Translations under genes and position numbers: made by a program
Source: an uncultured Clostridium sp.
GTDB taxonomy: Bacteria; Bacillota; Clostridia; TANB77; CAG-508
Reading direction: 5' to 3'
DNA: 64,000 nucleotides
Assembly (NCBI GenBank): GCA_948465565.1
Contig: CAOJXR010000001.1
Location: 434,001 to 498,000, forward strand
In this document: in pieces, positions 18,064 to 26,460 of the stretch
How positions within the stretch are numbered: the stretch's first letter is position 1
Layout: every line of letters begins with the position of its first letter
Notes under the pieces: model-generated
Database searches by the model: none
What the model saw: only the letters and a program-made list of their open reading frames with translations
What the model was told of the DNA's origin: nothing

Positions 18064-18681
18064 CTAATCTTTTCTTTTAAAATACGAATATACGCATAAT
18101 CCTATTGTTTCTATAATAATTAAAGCAATAACAAAAACACTCACATACACACTAAAGAAATTACTAATCAAACATAACAAACCGCCAAAAATAAGTAAAT
18201 AACCACTTATTCTAGCAATTTTTTTATATTCATCCTCAGATACTTTCTTCAATAAATTAATCTCACCCTTCGTCTTAGGCAAGTAATTTCCCATAACAAC
18301 AAACAAAATGCCCAAAATAAACATAACAATCTTTCGTATATCAAGCTTATTTCCAACAGCATACATAATAGTAACAACATATAATACATTTGACAAAATA
18401 GGAAAAATTAATTTACATACTACGTTCATTTTTCTATTTGCCTCTGGATACTTATCTGTAATATCAGTAATAACACAACAAATAGCATGTATAACCATCA
18501 TCAAAACTGGCATACCAAATATAAATAATTGTTTAGGCAAATAATTATCAGGATTATTCTTTATATTAAAATGAACTGCCATCTCATTTGGTAAACTATC
18601 ATAAAAAACTAATCCCAAAGCTATAGGAAACAATGTTACAATACATGTAACCAATAAAATTTTATAATTTATCTTTTTCAT
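18064..18681 (-). CDS. SdpI-like immunity membrane protein
   Basis: A 205-residue protein with six hydrophobic segments. The N-terminal part (SLPNEMAVHFNIKNNPDNYLPK) is a DUF1648 block, and the C-terminal half (MGNYLPKTKGEINL) is the SdpI family signature. In Bacillus, SdpI protects from the SdpC killing factor and captures SdpR. I chose the ATG at 18681 because GGAGG is eight bases before it; the ATG at 18687 is only two bases from it. The gene overlaps the SdpR-like gene, as sdpRI does in Bacillus. No sdpC-like toxin gene is visible. Confidence 0.85.
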   Translation of the reverse strand: MKKINYKILLVTCIVTLFPIALGLVFYDSLPNEMAVHFNIKNNPDNYLPKQLFIFGMPVLMMVIHAICCVITDITDKYPEANRKMNVVCKLIFPILSNVLYVVTIMYAVGNKLDIRKIVMFILGILFVVMGNYLPKTKGEINLLKKVSEDEYKKIARISGYLLIFGGLLCLISNFFSVYVSVFVIALIIIETIGLCVYSYFKRKD

Positions 18682-18946
18682 TCTCATTTCCTCCTAATCC
18701 TTTAATCCAAATCAAAACTTCCTCAAATACAGAAATGTTCAACTCATAAAATATATATTTCTTATATTTCGTTTCTATAATCAATCCTGCCTTCTTCAAG
18801 GTAGACAGGTGATATGAAACTGTTGCTCCCGTCAAATCAAATCTACTTGCAATCTGCCCCGCAGTTTTCTTTCCCTCTTTTAGCATCTCTAATATCTCTC
18901 TTCTTGCAGGATCCGAAATCGCCTTTAATGTCTCCGACATTCCCAT
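18662..18946 (-). CDS. ArsR-family repressor, SdpR-like
   Basis: A 94-residue winged-helix protein. The start LKAISDPARREILEMLKEGKKTAGQIASRFDLTGATVSYHLSTLKKAGLI is the canonical ArsR/SdpR recognition fold (about residues 7-60). It has no metal-binding cysteines, which fits the SdpR autorepressor branch. It is first in the operon SdpR-SdpI-ABC-ABC-GNAT. Two inverted repeats with the same ATTTAGA core flank its promoter. Confidence 0.9.
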   Translation of the reverse strand: MGMSETLKAISDPARREILEMLKEGKKTAGQIASRFDLTGATVSYHLSTLKKAGLIIETKYKKYIFYELNISVFEEVLIWIKGLGGNENEKDKL

Positions 18947-18965
18947 ATACTCACCTCATTTCATC

Positions 18966-18985
18966 ATTTAGATAATCATCTAAAT
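18966..18985. promoter_or_regulatory. SdpR-like operator site 1
   Basis: ATTTAGAT, four bases, ATCTAAAT between the -10 box and the ribosome site of the SdpR-like gene. It shares the ATTTAGA core with site 2. Confidence 0.65.
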
Positions 18986-18987
18986 AT

Positions 18988-19017
18988 ACTATACTCTAAA
19001 CTCAGCTTAATTGTCAA
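18988..19017 (-). promoter_or_regulatory. Promoter of the SdpR/SdpI/ABC operon
   Basis: TTGACA (plus 19012-19017), an 18-base spacer and TATAGT (18988-18993), placed exactly between the two operator-like sites. Confidence 0.7.
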
Positions 19018-19049
19018 TAGTCATTTAGAAAATTTTCTAAATGACTATT
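19016..19049. promoter_or_regulatory. SdpR-like operator site 2, perfect 34-base palindrome
   Basis: A perfect 34-base palindrome centred at 19032/19033 with ATTTAGAAAATTTTCTAAAT in the middle. It touches the -35 box of the SdpR promoter and has no T-run, so an operator is more likely than a terminator. The remainder of the 18947-19300 gap holds site 1, this site and the promoter of the plus-strand foreign gene; nothing else is evident. Confidence 0.65.
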
Positions 19050-19086
19050 ATACTTCTATTCATATTGCACTCCAATCGTTGTTCAA

Positions 19087-19116
19087 TTGACATAATATTA
19101 AAAGTCATGATATAAT
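19087..19116 (+). promoter_or_regulatory. Promoter of the foreign 146-residue gene
   Basis: TTGACA (19087-19092), an 18-base spacer and TATAAT (19111-19116), about 185 bases before the ATG. The long leader between them shows no clear structure. Confidence 0.6.
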
Positions 19117-19300
19117 AATAACCTGTAAAAAGTATTCACTTATTTATCAAATATCTTTTATTACTAATTAGTAAGATAAATTAAGCATTTCTTGCTTTTT
19201 AGTTTTAATAGTAGCAAATCAAAATCACATCAAAGAAGGTGATAACATTTCAGAGTAACCATTGACCCTACTAACACAAAACAACAAAAGGAGGTTTCTC

Positions 19301-19741
19301 ATGTTAACCCGTGAGCAAAAGCAGCAGTTGAACGAATTATCATACTCGCAAATTTTCTTCAGCGAGCACAACGGCATCCCGCTGGATAATGTCCATCGTG
19401 AACCTGTCAGTATCCCTGATTTCACAGAACTTCAGGAATATGCGTTTCAGACAATTCGAGGTCTTGGTTTCACTTCCATAAACCTCGTTATGCCCTGGAG
19501 GGCCAATCTTATCGTCAGACTTTTCTACAAGCGGCACTATCCTTACGATTGCTTAGAAATGCACAATCTCTATGGCTATCTCTGCTACACACGCAGTGGC
19601 CTCTCCTGGGTAACTGACTCTAACAGAGGGAATCTTGTCCTGTTTGACCCCAGCAAGTGCGTACACCGCTGCTGGTTTTACCAGGACGAATACATCGACT
19701 ACGACTGCAACTTTATTGATTTCTACCTCAAAATTAAATAA
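19301..19741 (+). CDS. Hypothetical 146-residue protein of foreign codon usage
   Basis: Start ATG at 19301 with AAAGGAGG six bases before it; longer frames upstream lack this. The gene is far richer in G+C than its neighbours, with many C-ending codons, and contains one in-frame CGG (19532-19534) read as Arg. The protein is soluble, rich in aromatic residues and cysteine (YDCLEMHNLYGYLCYTR, HRCWFYQDEYIDYDCNF). I recognise no family. It stands alone on the plus strand between minus-strand genes, with its own promoter and GC-rich hairpin, and looks like a recently transferred single gene. Confidence 0.75.
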   Translation: MLTREQKQQLNELSYSQIFFSEHNGIPLDNVHREPVSIPDFTELQEYAFQTIRGLGFTSINLVMPWRANLIVRLFYKRHYPYDCLEMHNLYGYLCYTRSGLSWVTDSNRGNLVLFDPSKCVHRCWFYQDEYIDYDCNFIDFYLKIK

Positions 19742-19753
19742 GCAAAACCAAAA

Positions 19754-19789
19754 GTCAGGCGGAAGCTCACATGTGAGTTTCCGCCTGAC
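19754..19789. terminator. GC-rich terminator hairpin shared by convergent genes
   Basis: The arms, beginning GTCAGGCGGAA and ending TTCCGCCTGAC, pair over 17 bases with one G-T pair. The T-run is on the minus-strand exit side (CTTTTGGTTTT), so it can end the foreign plus-strand gene and the minus-strand GNAT-YoaP gene. Confidence 0.7.
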
Positions 19790-19802
19790 CACATTATAAA
19801 TT

Positions 19803-20543
19803 TTATTTAAACATTTTCTCCAACATATTTTTATTCATCAACGCATTAGACACAAATTTTCCATCCTTAAAATTAGCCCAATTATTAAAAACACATGGAA
19901 CATTTTTAGCCTTTTCCAATGAATCTATTTTTTCAATATTAATTCTAATATCATTCTCATTTGCATATTCCTCAATTTCCTTTATACAATTAGCTGTAAA
20001 TGGACATTGCTCACTATAATAAATAGTCAAATCTTTATCCTCTATCTCCATTTTTCTAGCATTATCACGAAATTTAGGCTGTTCATCACAAAAATTTAAA
20101 CTCAATAATTCATAATCTCCTATAGAATCAACAACTTTAAACCCATACTTCTCAAAAAATTTCTTTTCCGCCATAAATGGCTTTTTCTTTTTAGAAGTAA
20201 TAGTACAAATTCCATTTTTTTCTTGAATTCTACTCTCATTTATCGCATACTCTAACAATTCTCTACCATATCCATTACCCTTAAAGCTCCCCGCAACCCA
20301 CAAGCAGTATATATACATAAAATTATTTCCATCCACTGGACACCACGCTTTATCAAGTGGAGCAAATTCAATAAACACTTTCCCCTGTGCATTCAATTTT
20401 CTAAATACATGTCCATCTTTAATCCTTTCCTTAAGCCATTCCTTTTTATTTTTCACACCTTGTTGATGTTTTTTATCTGAAATCGCACAACATAAGTGCT
20501 CCTCATCTAAATTATCACAAGCTAAATTTACATACTCATTCAT
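19803..20543 (-). CDS. GNAT acetyltransferase with C-terminal YoaP domain
   Basis: A 246-residue two-part protein. Residues 1-150 form a GNAT fold with acetyl-CoA loop VAGSFKGNGYGRELLEYAI and KKFFEKYGF. Residues 160-246 (LTIYYSEQCPFTANCIKEIEEYA, then VPCVFNNWANFKDGKFVSNALMN) are a thioredoxin-like segment with a CPFT motif, the YoaP-type C-terminus. Its substrate is unknown. It lies 14 bases after the radical SAM gene and is last in the GyrI-SAM-GNAT operon. Confidence 0.8.
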   Translation of the reverse strand: MNEYVNLACDNLDEEHLCCAISDKKHQQGVKNKKEWLKERIKDGHVFRKLNAQGKVFIEFAPLDKAWCPVDGNNFMYIYCLWVAGSFKGNGYGRELLEYAINESRIQEKNGICTITSKKKKPFMAEKKFFEKYGFKVVDSIGDYELLSLNFCDEQPKFRDNARKMEIEDKDLTIYYSEQCPFTANCIKEIEEYANENDIRINIEKIDSLEKAKNVPCVFNNWANFKDGKFVSNALMNKNMLEKMFK

Positions 20544-20557
20544 ACCTTTTCTCCCAT

Positions 20558-21439
20558 CTACAACAAACTCAATTGCTCATTACAATCATATTTTCTATAT
20601 GTCTTTATTATATCTTTCATTTCATACAACAAACCATATTTTTTACATTCTTCTTCATAAACTTTATACCAATTCCTATTTAATGGTCCACAAAAATAAT
20701 TATTCCCATATTCAGTAACATACTTCTCTTTATATCCTGGAAAAAATCTATCCAACTGTCTAAAAAAATAATCCCTTTGATTATTTCTAAGGGTAACTCC
20801 ACCCATTGAAAAAACAAACTTTGCCCCATTCTCAGCAGACATCCTAATAACTTTCCTAATATTCTCCTCTGAATCCGTTATAAAAGGAATAATAGGAGTT
20901 AGTAATGTCCCAACAAATAATCCCTCATCAGCCAATTTTCTCATAGCTTTAAACCTTTCAGACGAAACACATACTCCTGGCTCAATAATTCTTGCCAAAT
21001 CATCATCTGCAGTAGTTACAGTAAACTTAAGTATCACAGGTGCTTTCAAAACAATCTTTTTAAATAAATCAATATCTCTAATAATCAAATTACTTTTCGT
21101 TTCTATAGAAACCCCAAAATTATACTTTAATATAAGTTCCAATACCCTTCTAGTAATTTCATATTGTTTCTCAAATGGATTGTAAGTATCCGACATAGCA
21201 CCAATTCCAATAACACCAGTCCTTCTCTTCTTTTGCAATTCTATATCTAAAATTTCTATTTCATCTTTCTTAGCACGAACCCTATCAAAATCCTCAACCT
21301 GATAACAATCACTTCTGCTATCACAATAAATACATCCATGACAACATCCCTTATATAAATTCATATTATAATCAATGCCAAACCATCCCTCTGAATGGCT
21401 TGCCCTCTGCAATATAGACTTAGCAGGTATAAAATCCAT
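20558..21439 (-). CDS. SPL-family radical SAM protein
   Basis: A 293-residue radical SAM protein. The cluster motif CxxxCxxC is C32, C36, C39 (GCCHGCIYC). GIGAMSDTYNPFEKQYEITRRVLELI and IETKSNLIIRDIDLF are the conserved blocks of the spore-photoproduct-lyase-like (COG1533) family. Most members are uncharacterised; true SplB needs an additional conserved cysteine that I cannot place here. The gene abuts the GyrI-like gene (stop and start share position 21439), so the two are translationally coupled. Confidence 0.85.
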   Translation of the reverse strand: MDFIPAKSILQRASHSEGWFGIDYNMNLYKGCCHGCIYCDSRSDCYQVEDFDRVRAKKDEIEILDIELQKKRRTGVIGIGAMSDTYNPFEKQYEITRRVLELILKYNFGVSIETKSNLIIRDIDLFKKIVLKAPVILKFTVTTADDDLARIIEPGVCVSSERFKAMRKLADEGLFVGTLLTPIIPFITDSEENIRKVIRMSAENGAKFVFSMGGVTLRNNQRDYFFRQLDRFFPGYKEKYVTEYGNNYFCGPLNRNWYKVYEEECKKYGLLYEMKDIIKTYRKYDCNEQLSLL

Positions 21440-22098
21440 TACATTTCACCTTTCACAACTGGAATTCTTATTACAGTCTTTAAATTCTTAGTCGCTGTTC
21501 TTCTTGGATCAGACAAATATATCTCATGATGTCTTCTAATCATTCCATTTTCTAGTTTTCTTCCAATATCATTTCTCAAATTATTTTCCTGTATAAAATT
21601 CTCCAATTTTTCAATAGTTTCTGGTTCATTATCATAAGAACCAACATGCATCGTCTGAACACACAAGCCTTCTTCAAACTCTATAAACTTCGCCTTAGCA
21701 GTATCAATCCCCTTTTTAGTATTAACCTCCATGCACGCCCATTGAAACACATCCTCAGTCACAAACTCTGGTTGCCTAATCATTGAAATCCATCTAAAAC
21801 TCTCTTTATGCTCATAATCAATCTCTGTACAATTTTCCTGCCACCATAATCCCTCTAAAGGTGGAACAACATATTCAAAATATCCATCAATTTTATGTGC
21901 ACCCAACTTACTCATCTTAATAGTAAAAGACAATCCATACAATAAGCCCATTGCCTCCTGATATTCTCCATTTTCACTATTTGGATTTCCACTACCTTCA
22001 ACAATTATAAATTTCATACTTGGTACTTCTATAACCATAGGCTTTGTTTTAGGCAAATATAAATCTTTATACTCTTTTTTATAATCTAATTTTTCCAT
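21439..22098 (-). CDS. GyrI-like small-molecule-binding protein
   Basis: A 219-residue protein of the GyrI-like (COG4832) type. It begins KLDYKKEYKDLYLPKTKPMVIEVPSMKFIIVEGSGNPN and ends with the RRHHEIYLSDPRRTATKNLKTVIRIPV block typical of these stand-alone ligand-binding proteins. GAGGAAGG five bases before the ATG at 22098 decides the start. A TGACA-N6-TGTCA site lies in its upstream region. First gene of the operon with the radical SAM and GNAT-YoaP genes. Confidence 0.85.
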   Translation of the reverse strand: MEKLDYKKEYKDLYLPKTKPMVIEVPSMKFIIVEGSGNPNSENGEYQEAMGLLYGLSFTIKMSKLGAHKIDGYFEYVVPPLEGLWWQENCTEIDYEHKESFRWISMIRQPEFVTEDVFQWACMEVNTKKGIDTAKAKFIEFEEGLCVQTMHVGSYDNEPETIEKLENFIQENNLRNDIGRKLENGMIRRHHEIYLSDPRRTATKNLKTVIRIPVVKGEM

Positions 22099-22150
22099 AC
22101 ACACCTTCCTCAAATAATATATTTATAACTAAATTTTACCCAATCTAATG

Positions 22151-22166
22151 TGACAACTACATGTCA
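22151..22166. promoter_or_regulatory. Candidate WYL-regulator site before the GyrI-like operon
   Basis: TGACA, six bases, TGTCA, lying 53 bases upstream of the GyrI-like ATG. It has the same half-sites as the larger palindrome at the WYL regulator promoter (spacing five there). Confidence 0.5.
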
Positions 22167-22168
22167 TA

Positions 22169-23062
22169 TTAAAAATAATTTTCTAAACTTTTTTCCAATT
22201 TATTTTTTATAACATCCTTCACATAAATTGGTGAAATAACTTTTACTCCTTCACCAAAAGACAAAATATAACCATAAACCCAATCATTCTCAGGAAATTC
22301 CGTTTTTACAATAAAGTCCCCATTATCATTTAAAGATATATCTTCTTTTCTAAATTCATCATACACCCTATATGCCAATTCCTTAGAAATCTCTAATTCT
22401 AATTTAATAATCTTAAAATCTCTCTTAGGCTCTAGTAATTCTGGCAATTCCCTATCAAAACTCTCATCTAAAATCCTAATATCTTTCATTCTAGATATTT
22501 TAAATAATCTATAATCATTTTTATCTCTACAATAAGCCTTCAAATACCAAGCCTTATCCTTAAAATAAATCTGCAAACCCTCTGCTCGCCTCTTCTGCTC
22601 TTTTCCATATGCATTATAATAAATAAACTCCAAAACCTTCTTCGTAAGAACCGCTTCTTTAATAATCTCAAAAGAATTATCTACTCTTCCATCAGTTCCC
22701 CAATCAGAAAAATCTACCTCTATCCAATTAGTTTTCCTCTTATTAAAAATAGAACTCATCTTCTCCAAAATACTATTTTCATCTTTATTCCCTATCTTCT
22801 CAATACTTTGAATAGCAAACAAAATTCGATTTTGTTCATCCTCTGAAAGTAACGACTTATCTAGCACATAATCATCTAATAATCCAATACCTCCGCCTTT
22901 TCCCTTATTTGCATACACTGGAATTTTAGCAGCACTAAGCACTTCAATATCTCTATATATAGTTCTCGTAGAAACTTCAAATCTTTCAGCCAGTTCCTTA
23001 GCAGTAATGTTCTTTCTCTCTAATAGTATATACACTATTTCAAATAATCTATTTATCTGCAT
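22169..23062 (-). CDS. YafY-type HTH/WYL-domain transcription regulator
   Basis: A 297-residue regulator. The N-terminal helix-turn-helix (RLFEIVYILLERKNITAKELAERFEVSTRTIYRDIEVL, residues 4-41) is followed by a WYL domain (AEGLQIYFKDKAWYLKAYCRDKNDYRLFKISRMKDI, about 170-205) and the WCX tail. WYL domains bind nucleic-acid or nucleotide ligands. I chose the ATG at 23062, with GGGAGTGGTGA before it, since homologues begin with this helix. It sits behind its own promoter with a large palindrome and upstream of the GyrI-like operon it may control. Confidence 0.88.
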   Translation of the reverse strand: MQINRLFEIVYILLERKNITAKELAERFEVSTRTIYRDIEVLSAAKIPVYANKGKGGGIGLLDDYVLDKSLLSEDEQNRILFAIQSIEKIGNKDENSILEKMSSIFNKRKTNWIEVDFSDWGTDGRVDNSFEIIKEAVLTKKVLEFIYYNAYGKEQKRRAEGLQIYFKDKAWYLKAYCRDKNDYRLFKISRMKDIRILDESFDRELPELLEPKRDFKIIKLELEISKELAYRVYDEFRKEDISLNDNGDFIVKTEFPENDWVYGYILSFGEGVKVISPIYVKDVIKNKLEKSLENYF

Positions 23063-23078
23063 TTTTATCACCACTCCC

Positions 23079-23084
23079 ATTATA
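23079..23084 (-). promoter_or_regulatory. -10 box of the WYL regulator
   Basis: A perfect TATAAT on the minus strand 17 bases upstream of the start codon. The -35 region is occupied by the palindrome at 23088-23118 and is not consensus. Confidence 0.5.
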
Positions 23085-23087
23085 CCA

Positions 23088-23118
23088 TATAAATATGACA
23101 ACATCTGTCATATTTATA
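23088..23118. promoter_or_regulatory. 31-base operator palindrome of the WYL regulator
   Basis: Perfect 13-base arms (TATAAATATGACA and its complement) around five bases, placed in the -35 region of the WYL regulator promoter. Autoregulation is the simplest reading. Confidence 0.65.
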
Positions 23119-23160
23119 AAATTCTCAAATCACAAATACATCCTTAAAACAATACACATG

Positions 23161-23190
23161 AAAAAAGCCTAGGAATAAACTTCCCAAGCC
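23161..23190 (-). terminator. Terminator of the slt gene
   Basis: On the minus strand GCTTGGGAA pairs with TTCCTAGGC (two G-T pairs), followed by TTTTTT, right after the stop at 23197. Confidence 0.75.
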
Positions 23191-23196
23191 ATTTAT

Positions 23197-23724
23197 CTAA
23201 TACAACATACAATAAATTTCATAATTCTGTAGCACTTTTCTTAAATACATATTAGTCTCTTTATATGGCACATTCTCCAAATTTGTCCCATCTTTATCTA
23301 TAATTCCCTTATCAATCCAACTATCAACATTTCCCATCCCAGCATTATATGCAATAATAGCCATTTTCTCGTTATTATATCTATCAATCAAATCCGCCAA
23401 ATGCTTTATTCCCAATCTAATATTAATCTCAGGATTATTCAAATCAACATCTGAACAATCAATTTTCTCCGCAATCTCAATAGCAGTACCATCCATCAGT
23501 TGCATCAATCCCTTTGCACCTTTAGACGAGCAAGCATCAGTTTGAAAATTACTTTCCTGTTTTATAATTGCATAAACTAATTTGCTATCAACATTATATT
23601 CCTCAGAATACTTTTCAATTAATTCTGAATACTTCTCTGGATATAATTGACAAACAATAATCTTCAACAAAAATAATAATAAAATAATTGTTATTGTACA
23701 AATCACAAAGATTCTTTTTTTCAA
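23197..23724 (-). CDS. Slt-type lytic transglycosylase
   Basis: A 175-residue wall enzyme that cleaves peptidoglycan glycan strands. It has a hydrophobic N-terminal signal-anchor (about 4-22), then the transglycosylase fold: IKQESNFQTDACSSKGAKGLMQLMDGTA with the catalytic glutamate in QESNF, and AYNAGMGNVDSWI. It lies 19 bases after polA on the same strand. Length fits the minimal YjbJ/CwlQ-like family. Confidence 0.9.
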   Translation of the reverse strand: MKKRIFVICTITIILLLFLLKIIVCQLYPEKYSELIEKYSEEYNVDSKLVYAIIKQESNFQTDACSSKGAKGLMQLMDGTAIEIAEKIDCSDVDLNNPEINIRLGIKHLADLIDRYNNEKMAIIAYNAGMGNVDSWIDKGIIDKDGTNLENVPYKETNMYLRKVLQNYEIYCMLY

Positions 23725-23743
23725 CAGCTAATTCCTTTCCGCC

Positions 23744-26428
23744 TTACTTAGCTTCATACCAATTCTCTCCCTCAGCCACTTCAACCTTAAGAGGAACAAG
23801 TAATTTAGAAGCTCCCTCCATACATGACACCAATATTTTTTTAACATCCTCAATCTCTGATTTCTCAGCCTCAATCACAAGTTCATCATGAACTTGTAAA
23901 ATAACCTTCGACTTATAACCACCATCTTTAAGTTCATTATAAACCTTTACCATCGCAATCTTCATTATATCAGCAGCAGTTCCCTGAATAGGCGTATTCA
24001 TAGCAACCCTATCTCCAAACTTCCTAACCATATAATTTTTAGATTGAAGTTCAGGAATATATCTTCTTCTATTATACATAGTCTCAATATATCCCTTCTC
24101 CTTCGCATCTTCAACAACATCCTTCATAAAATTTCTAATACCATGATACTTCTCCAAATACTGATCAATATACTGTTTAGCCTCTTTTCTTGAAGTATGA
24201 ATTTGAGCTGCCAAACCAAAATCACTAATACCATAAACAATACCAAAATTAACAGCTTTCGCCTTACTTCTAAGTTCCTTAGAAACATCCTCCAAAGGAA
24301 CACCAAAAACCTTAGATGCAGCCTGAGCATGTATATCCTCATCATGAATAAAATTATCAACCATAATCTCATCCTTTGAAACATGTGCCAAAACCCTAAG
24401 TTCAATCTGAGAATAATCAGCATCCAAAAATACCTTATCCCCAGATGGTTTAAATACCTTTCTTAGCATCTTACCAATTTCAATTCTAGTAGGAATATTC
24501 TGCAAGTTAGGCTCTGTACTACTAATACGACCAGTAGCAGTAACAGTCTGATGAAAATATGAATGAATTCTTCCAGTCCTATCATTTATATATGGAATTA
24601 ATCCCTCAACATAAGTAGAATTCAACTTAGCCAATTGCCTATACTCAAGAATTTTCTCAATAATCTCATGCTCACCTTGTAATTTCTCCAAAGTCTCAAC
24701 ATCAGTCGAATAACCACTCTTTGTTTTCTTCACCACTGGTAATTTCAATTTCTCAAAAAGAATCTCTCCAAGCTGTTTAGTTGAATTTATATTAAACTCC
24801 TCACCAGCAAGACCATGAATTTCCATTGTGAGTTCATCTAATCTTAGCTTAAGCTCCATTCCATACTCAACCAACTCATTCTTATCAATATACATTCCCT
24901 CAAACTGCATATCTGCAAGCACTTCTAAAACTGGCATCTCTATCTCATTAAACAATTTTAACATTTCTTTTTCTTGCAATTCTTTTTCTAAAACATCATG
25001 TAATTTTCCAATAGAATATGCAAACATCAATGGCTTCTCATCATGTTTCTCCGCAGACATTTCAAACAAATTAATTTGTTCATTACTACTAGGACTTTCT
25101 TCAATTTCTTTATCTAAATACTGTCTCATCAAATCAGAAATTGAATACAAACCAGTTGTAGAATTTAACAAATATCCAGCAATACGAATATCAAACATAA
25201 AATTATGTGGCTCAATACCAACTTCTTTTGCCAAAATATAAACAAGTTTCAAATCATAACTACATTTCAAAATATCCTTATTCTCAAAAACATCTTTCAA
25301 ATCAATTATATCCTTTGAAATATACTCATACACTTTATTCTCAGACTCAATATAAATACATATCGAATTCATTGATTTCTTAATTATAGAATCCCCATTT
25401 TCCTCAGTATCAATATAAAAATATAAAACTTTATCCTGTATAACCTTCTTTTTCAAGATATCCAATTCATTTTTATCTATAATACACTTTTCAAACTCAA
25501 TCTTGCCAGACTCATTGTTTACTTCTTCAACTTCTTCCTCTGATGCCAAATTAAATCTATCAATATATCTATTAAAACGTAATTCTTTAAATATCTTCAA
25601 AACTTCTTGTTTATTCCATTCTTGAATACGCAAATTCTCAATTTCAACACCAACAGGAGTTTCAAGATTTATAGTACCAAGTGTTTTAGAAAGAACAGCT
25701 AAGTCCTTATTTTCAACTATTTTTTCTCTCTGTTTCCCTTTCAAATCATCATTTCCATTTTCAACAGCAGAATATAGTTTCTCAATAGAACCATATTTCT
25801 TAATTATTGATAACGCAGTCTTTTCACCAATTCCAGGAACACCAGGAATATTATCAGAAGTATCCCCCTGTAAACCTTTAACATCAATCAACTGTCTTGG
25901 CTCAACACCATAAACCTCTAAAACCTTATTTCTATCAAAAATATCTGTTTCAGTCTTTCCAGCTTTAGTACGAGGAATATAAATAGAAACTTTATCTGTT
26001 GCAAGTTGAAAAGAATCCCTATCACCAGTAAGCAAAGCAACCTCAAGTCCACTTTTTTCACCCATTACAGAAAGTGTTCCTAAAATATCATCAGCTTCAT
26101 ACCCTTCTTTTTCAATTATAGTTATATTCATTGCTCTTATAACATTTTTCAAAATAGGCATTTGACTTGCAAGCTCATCAGGCATGCCCTTTCTAGTCGC
26201 CTTATACCCATCATACATTTTATGTCTTGCAGTTGGAGCCTTCAAATCAAACGCAATAGCCATATAATCTGGCTTTATATCCTCTAATTCCTTAAATAAT
26301 ATTGCCAAAAATCCATACACCGCATTAGTATATGTTCCATCAGCAGTTTGCAACATCTTACTTCCCATTATTCCATAAAACGCTCTATTAACAATACTAT
26401 TTCCATCCACAACAATTAATTTAGACAT
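23744..26428 (-). CDS. polA: DNA polymerase I
   Basis: An 894-residue protein. The N-terminal 5'-3' exonuclease/FEN domain (MSKLIVVDGNSIVNRAFYG, then GLQGDTSDNIPGVPGIGEKTA, 1-290) is followed by an exonuclease-like middle domain and the family A polymerase (DADYSQIELRVLAH, RSKAKAVNFGIVYG, QVHDELVIE). The middle domain keeps an acidic DTE pair, so proofreading residues may survive, but I cannot establish activity. It fills gaps in repair and Okazaki processing. Complete and at the usual length. Confidence 0.97.
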   Translation of the reverse strand: MSKLIVVDGNSIVNRAFYGIMGSKMLQTADGTYTNAVYGFLAILFKELEDIKPDYMAIAFDLKAPTARHKMYDGYKATRKGMPDELASQMPILKNVIRAMNITIIEKEGYEADDILGTLSVMGEKSGLEVALLTGDRDSFQLATDKVSIYIPRTKAGKTETDIFDRNKVLEVYGVEPRQLIDVKGLQGDTSDNIPGVPGIGEKTALSIIKKYGSIEKLYSAVENGNDDLKGKQREKIVENKDLAVLSKTLGTINLETPVGVEIENLRIQEWNKQEVLKIFKELRFNRYIDRFNLASEEEVEEVNNESGKIEFEKCIIDKNELDILKKKVIQDKVLYFYIDTEENGDSIIKKSMNSICIYIESENKVYEYISKDIIDLKDVFENKDILKCSYDLKLVYILAKEVGIEPHNFMFDIRIAGYLLNSTTGLYSISDLMRQYLDKEIEESPSSNEQINLFEMSAEKHDEKPLMFAYSIGKLHDVLEKELQEKEMLKLFNEIEMPVLEVLADMQFEGMYIDKNELVEYGMELKLRLDELTMEIHGLAGEEFNINSTKQLGEILFEKLKLPVVKKTKSGYSTDVETLEKLQGEHEIIEKILEYRQLAKLNSTYVEGLIPYINDRTGRIHSYFHQTVTATGRISSTEPNLQNIPTRIEIGKMLRKVFKPSGDKVFLDADYSQIELRVLAHVSKDEIMVDNFIHDEDIHAQAASKVFGVPLEDVSKELRSKAKAVNFGIVYGISDFGLAAQIHTSRKEAKQYIDQYLEKYHGIRNFMKDVVEDAKEKGYIETMYNRRRYIPELQSKNYMVRKFGDRVAMNTPIQGTAADIMKIAMVKVYNELKDGGYKSKVILQVHDELVIEAEKSEIEDVKKILVSCMEGASKLLVPLKVEVAEGENWYEAK

Positions 26429-26460
26429 TTCTATGCTTCCTTTCTCTTCACTTCATCAAG

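Noticed and set aside
19016..19049. 34-base palindrome as a terminator
   Set aside because: No gene ends next to it on either strand and there is no T-run. Its position at the SdpR promoter and shared core with site 1 fit an operator.
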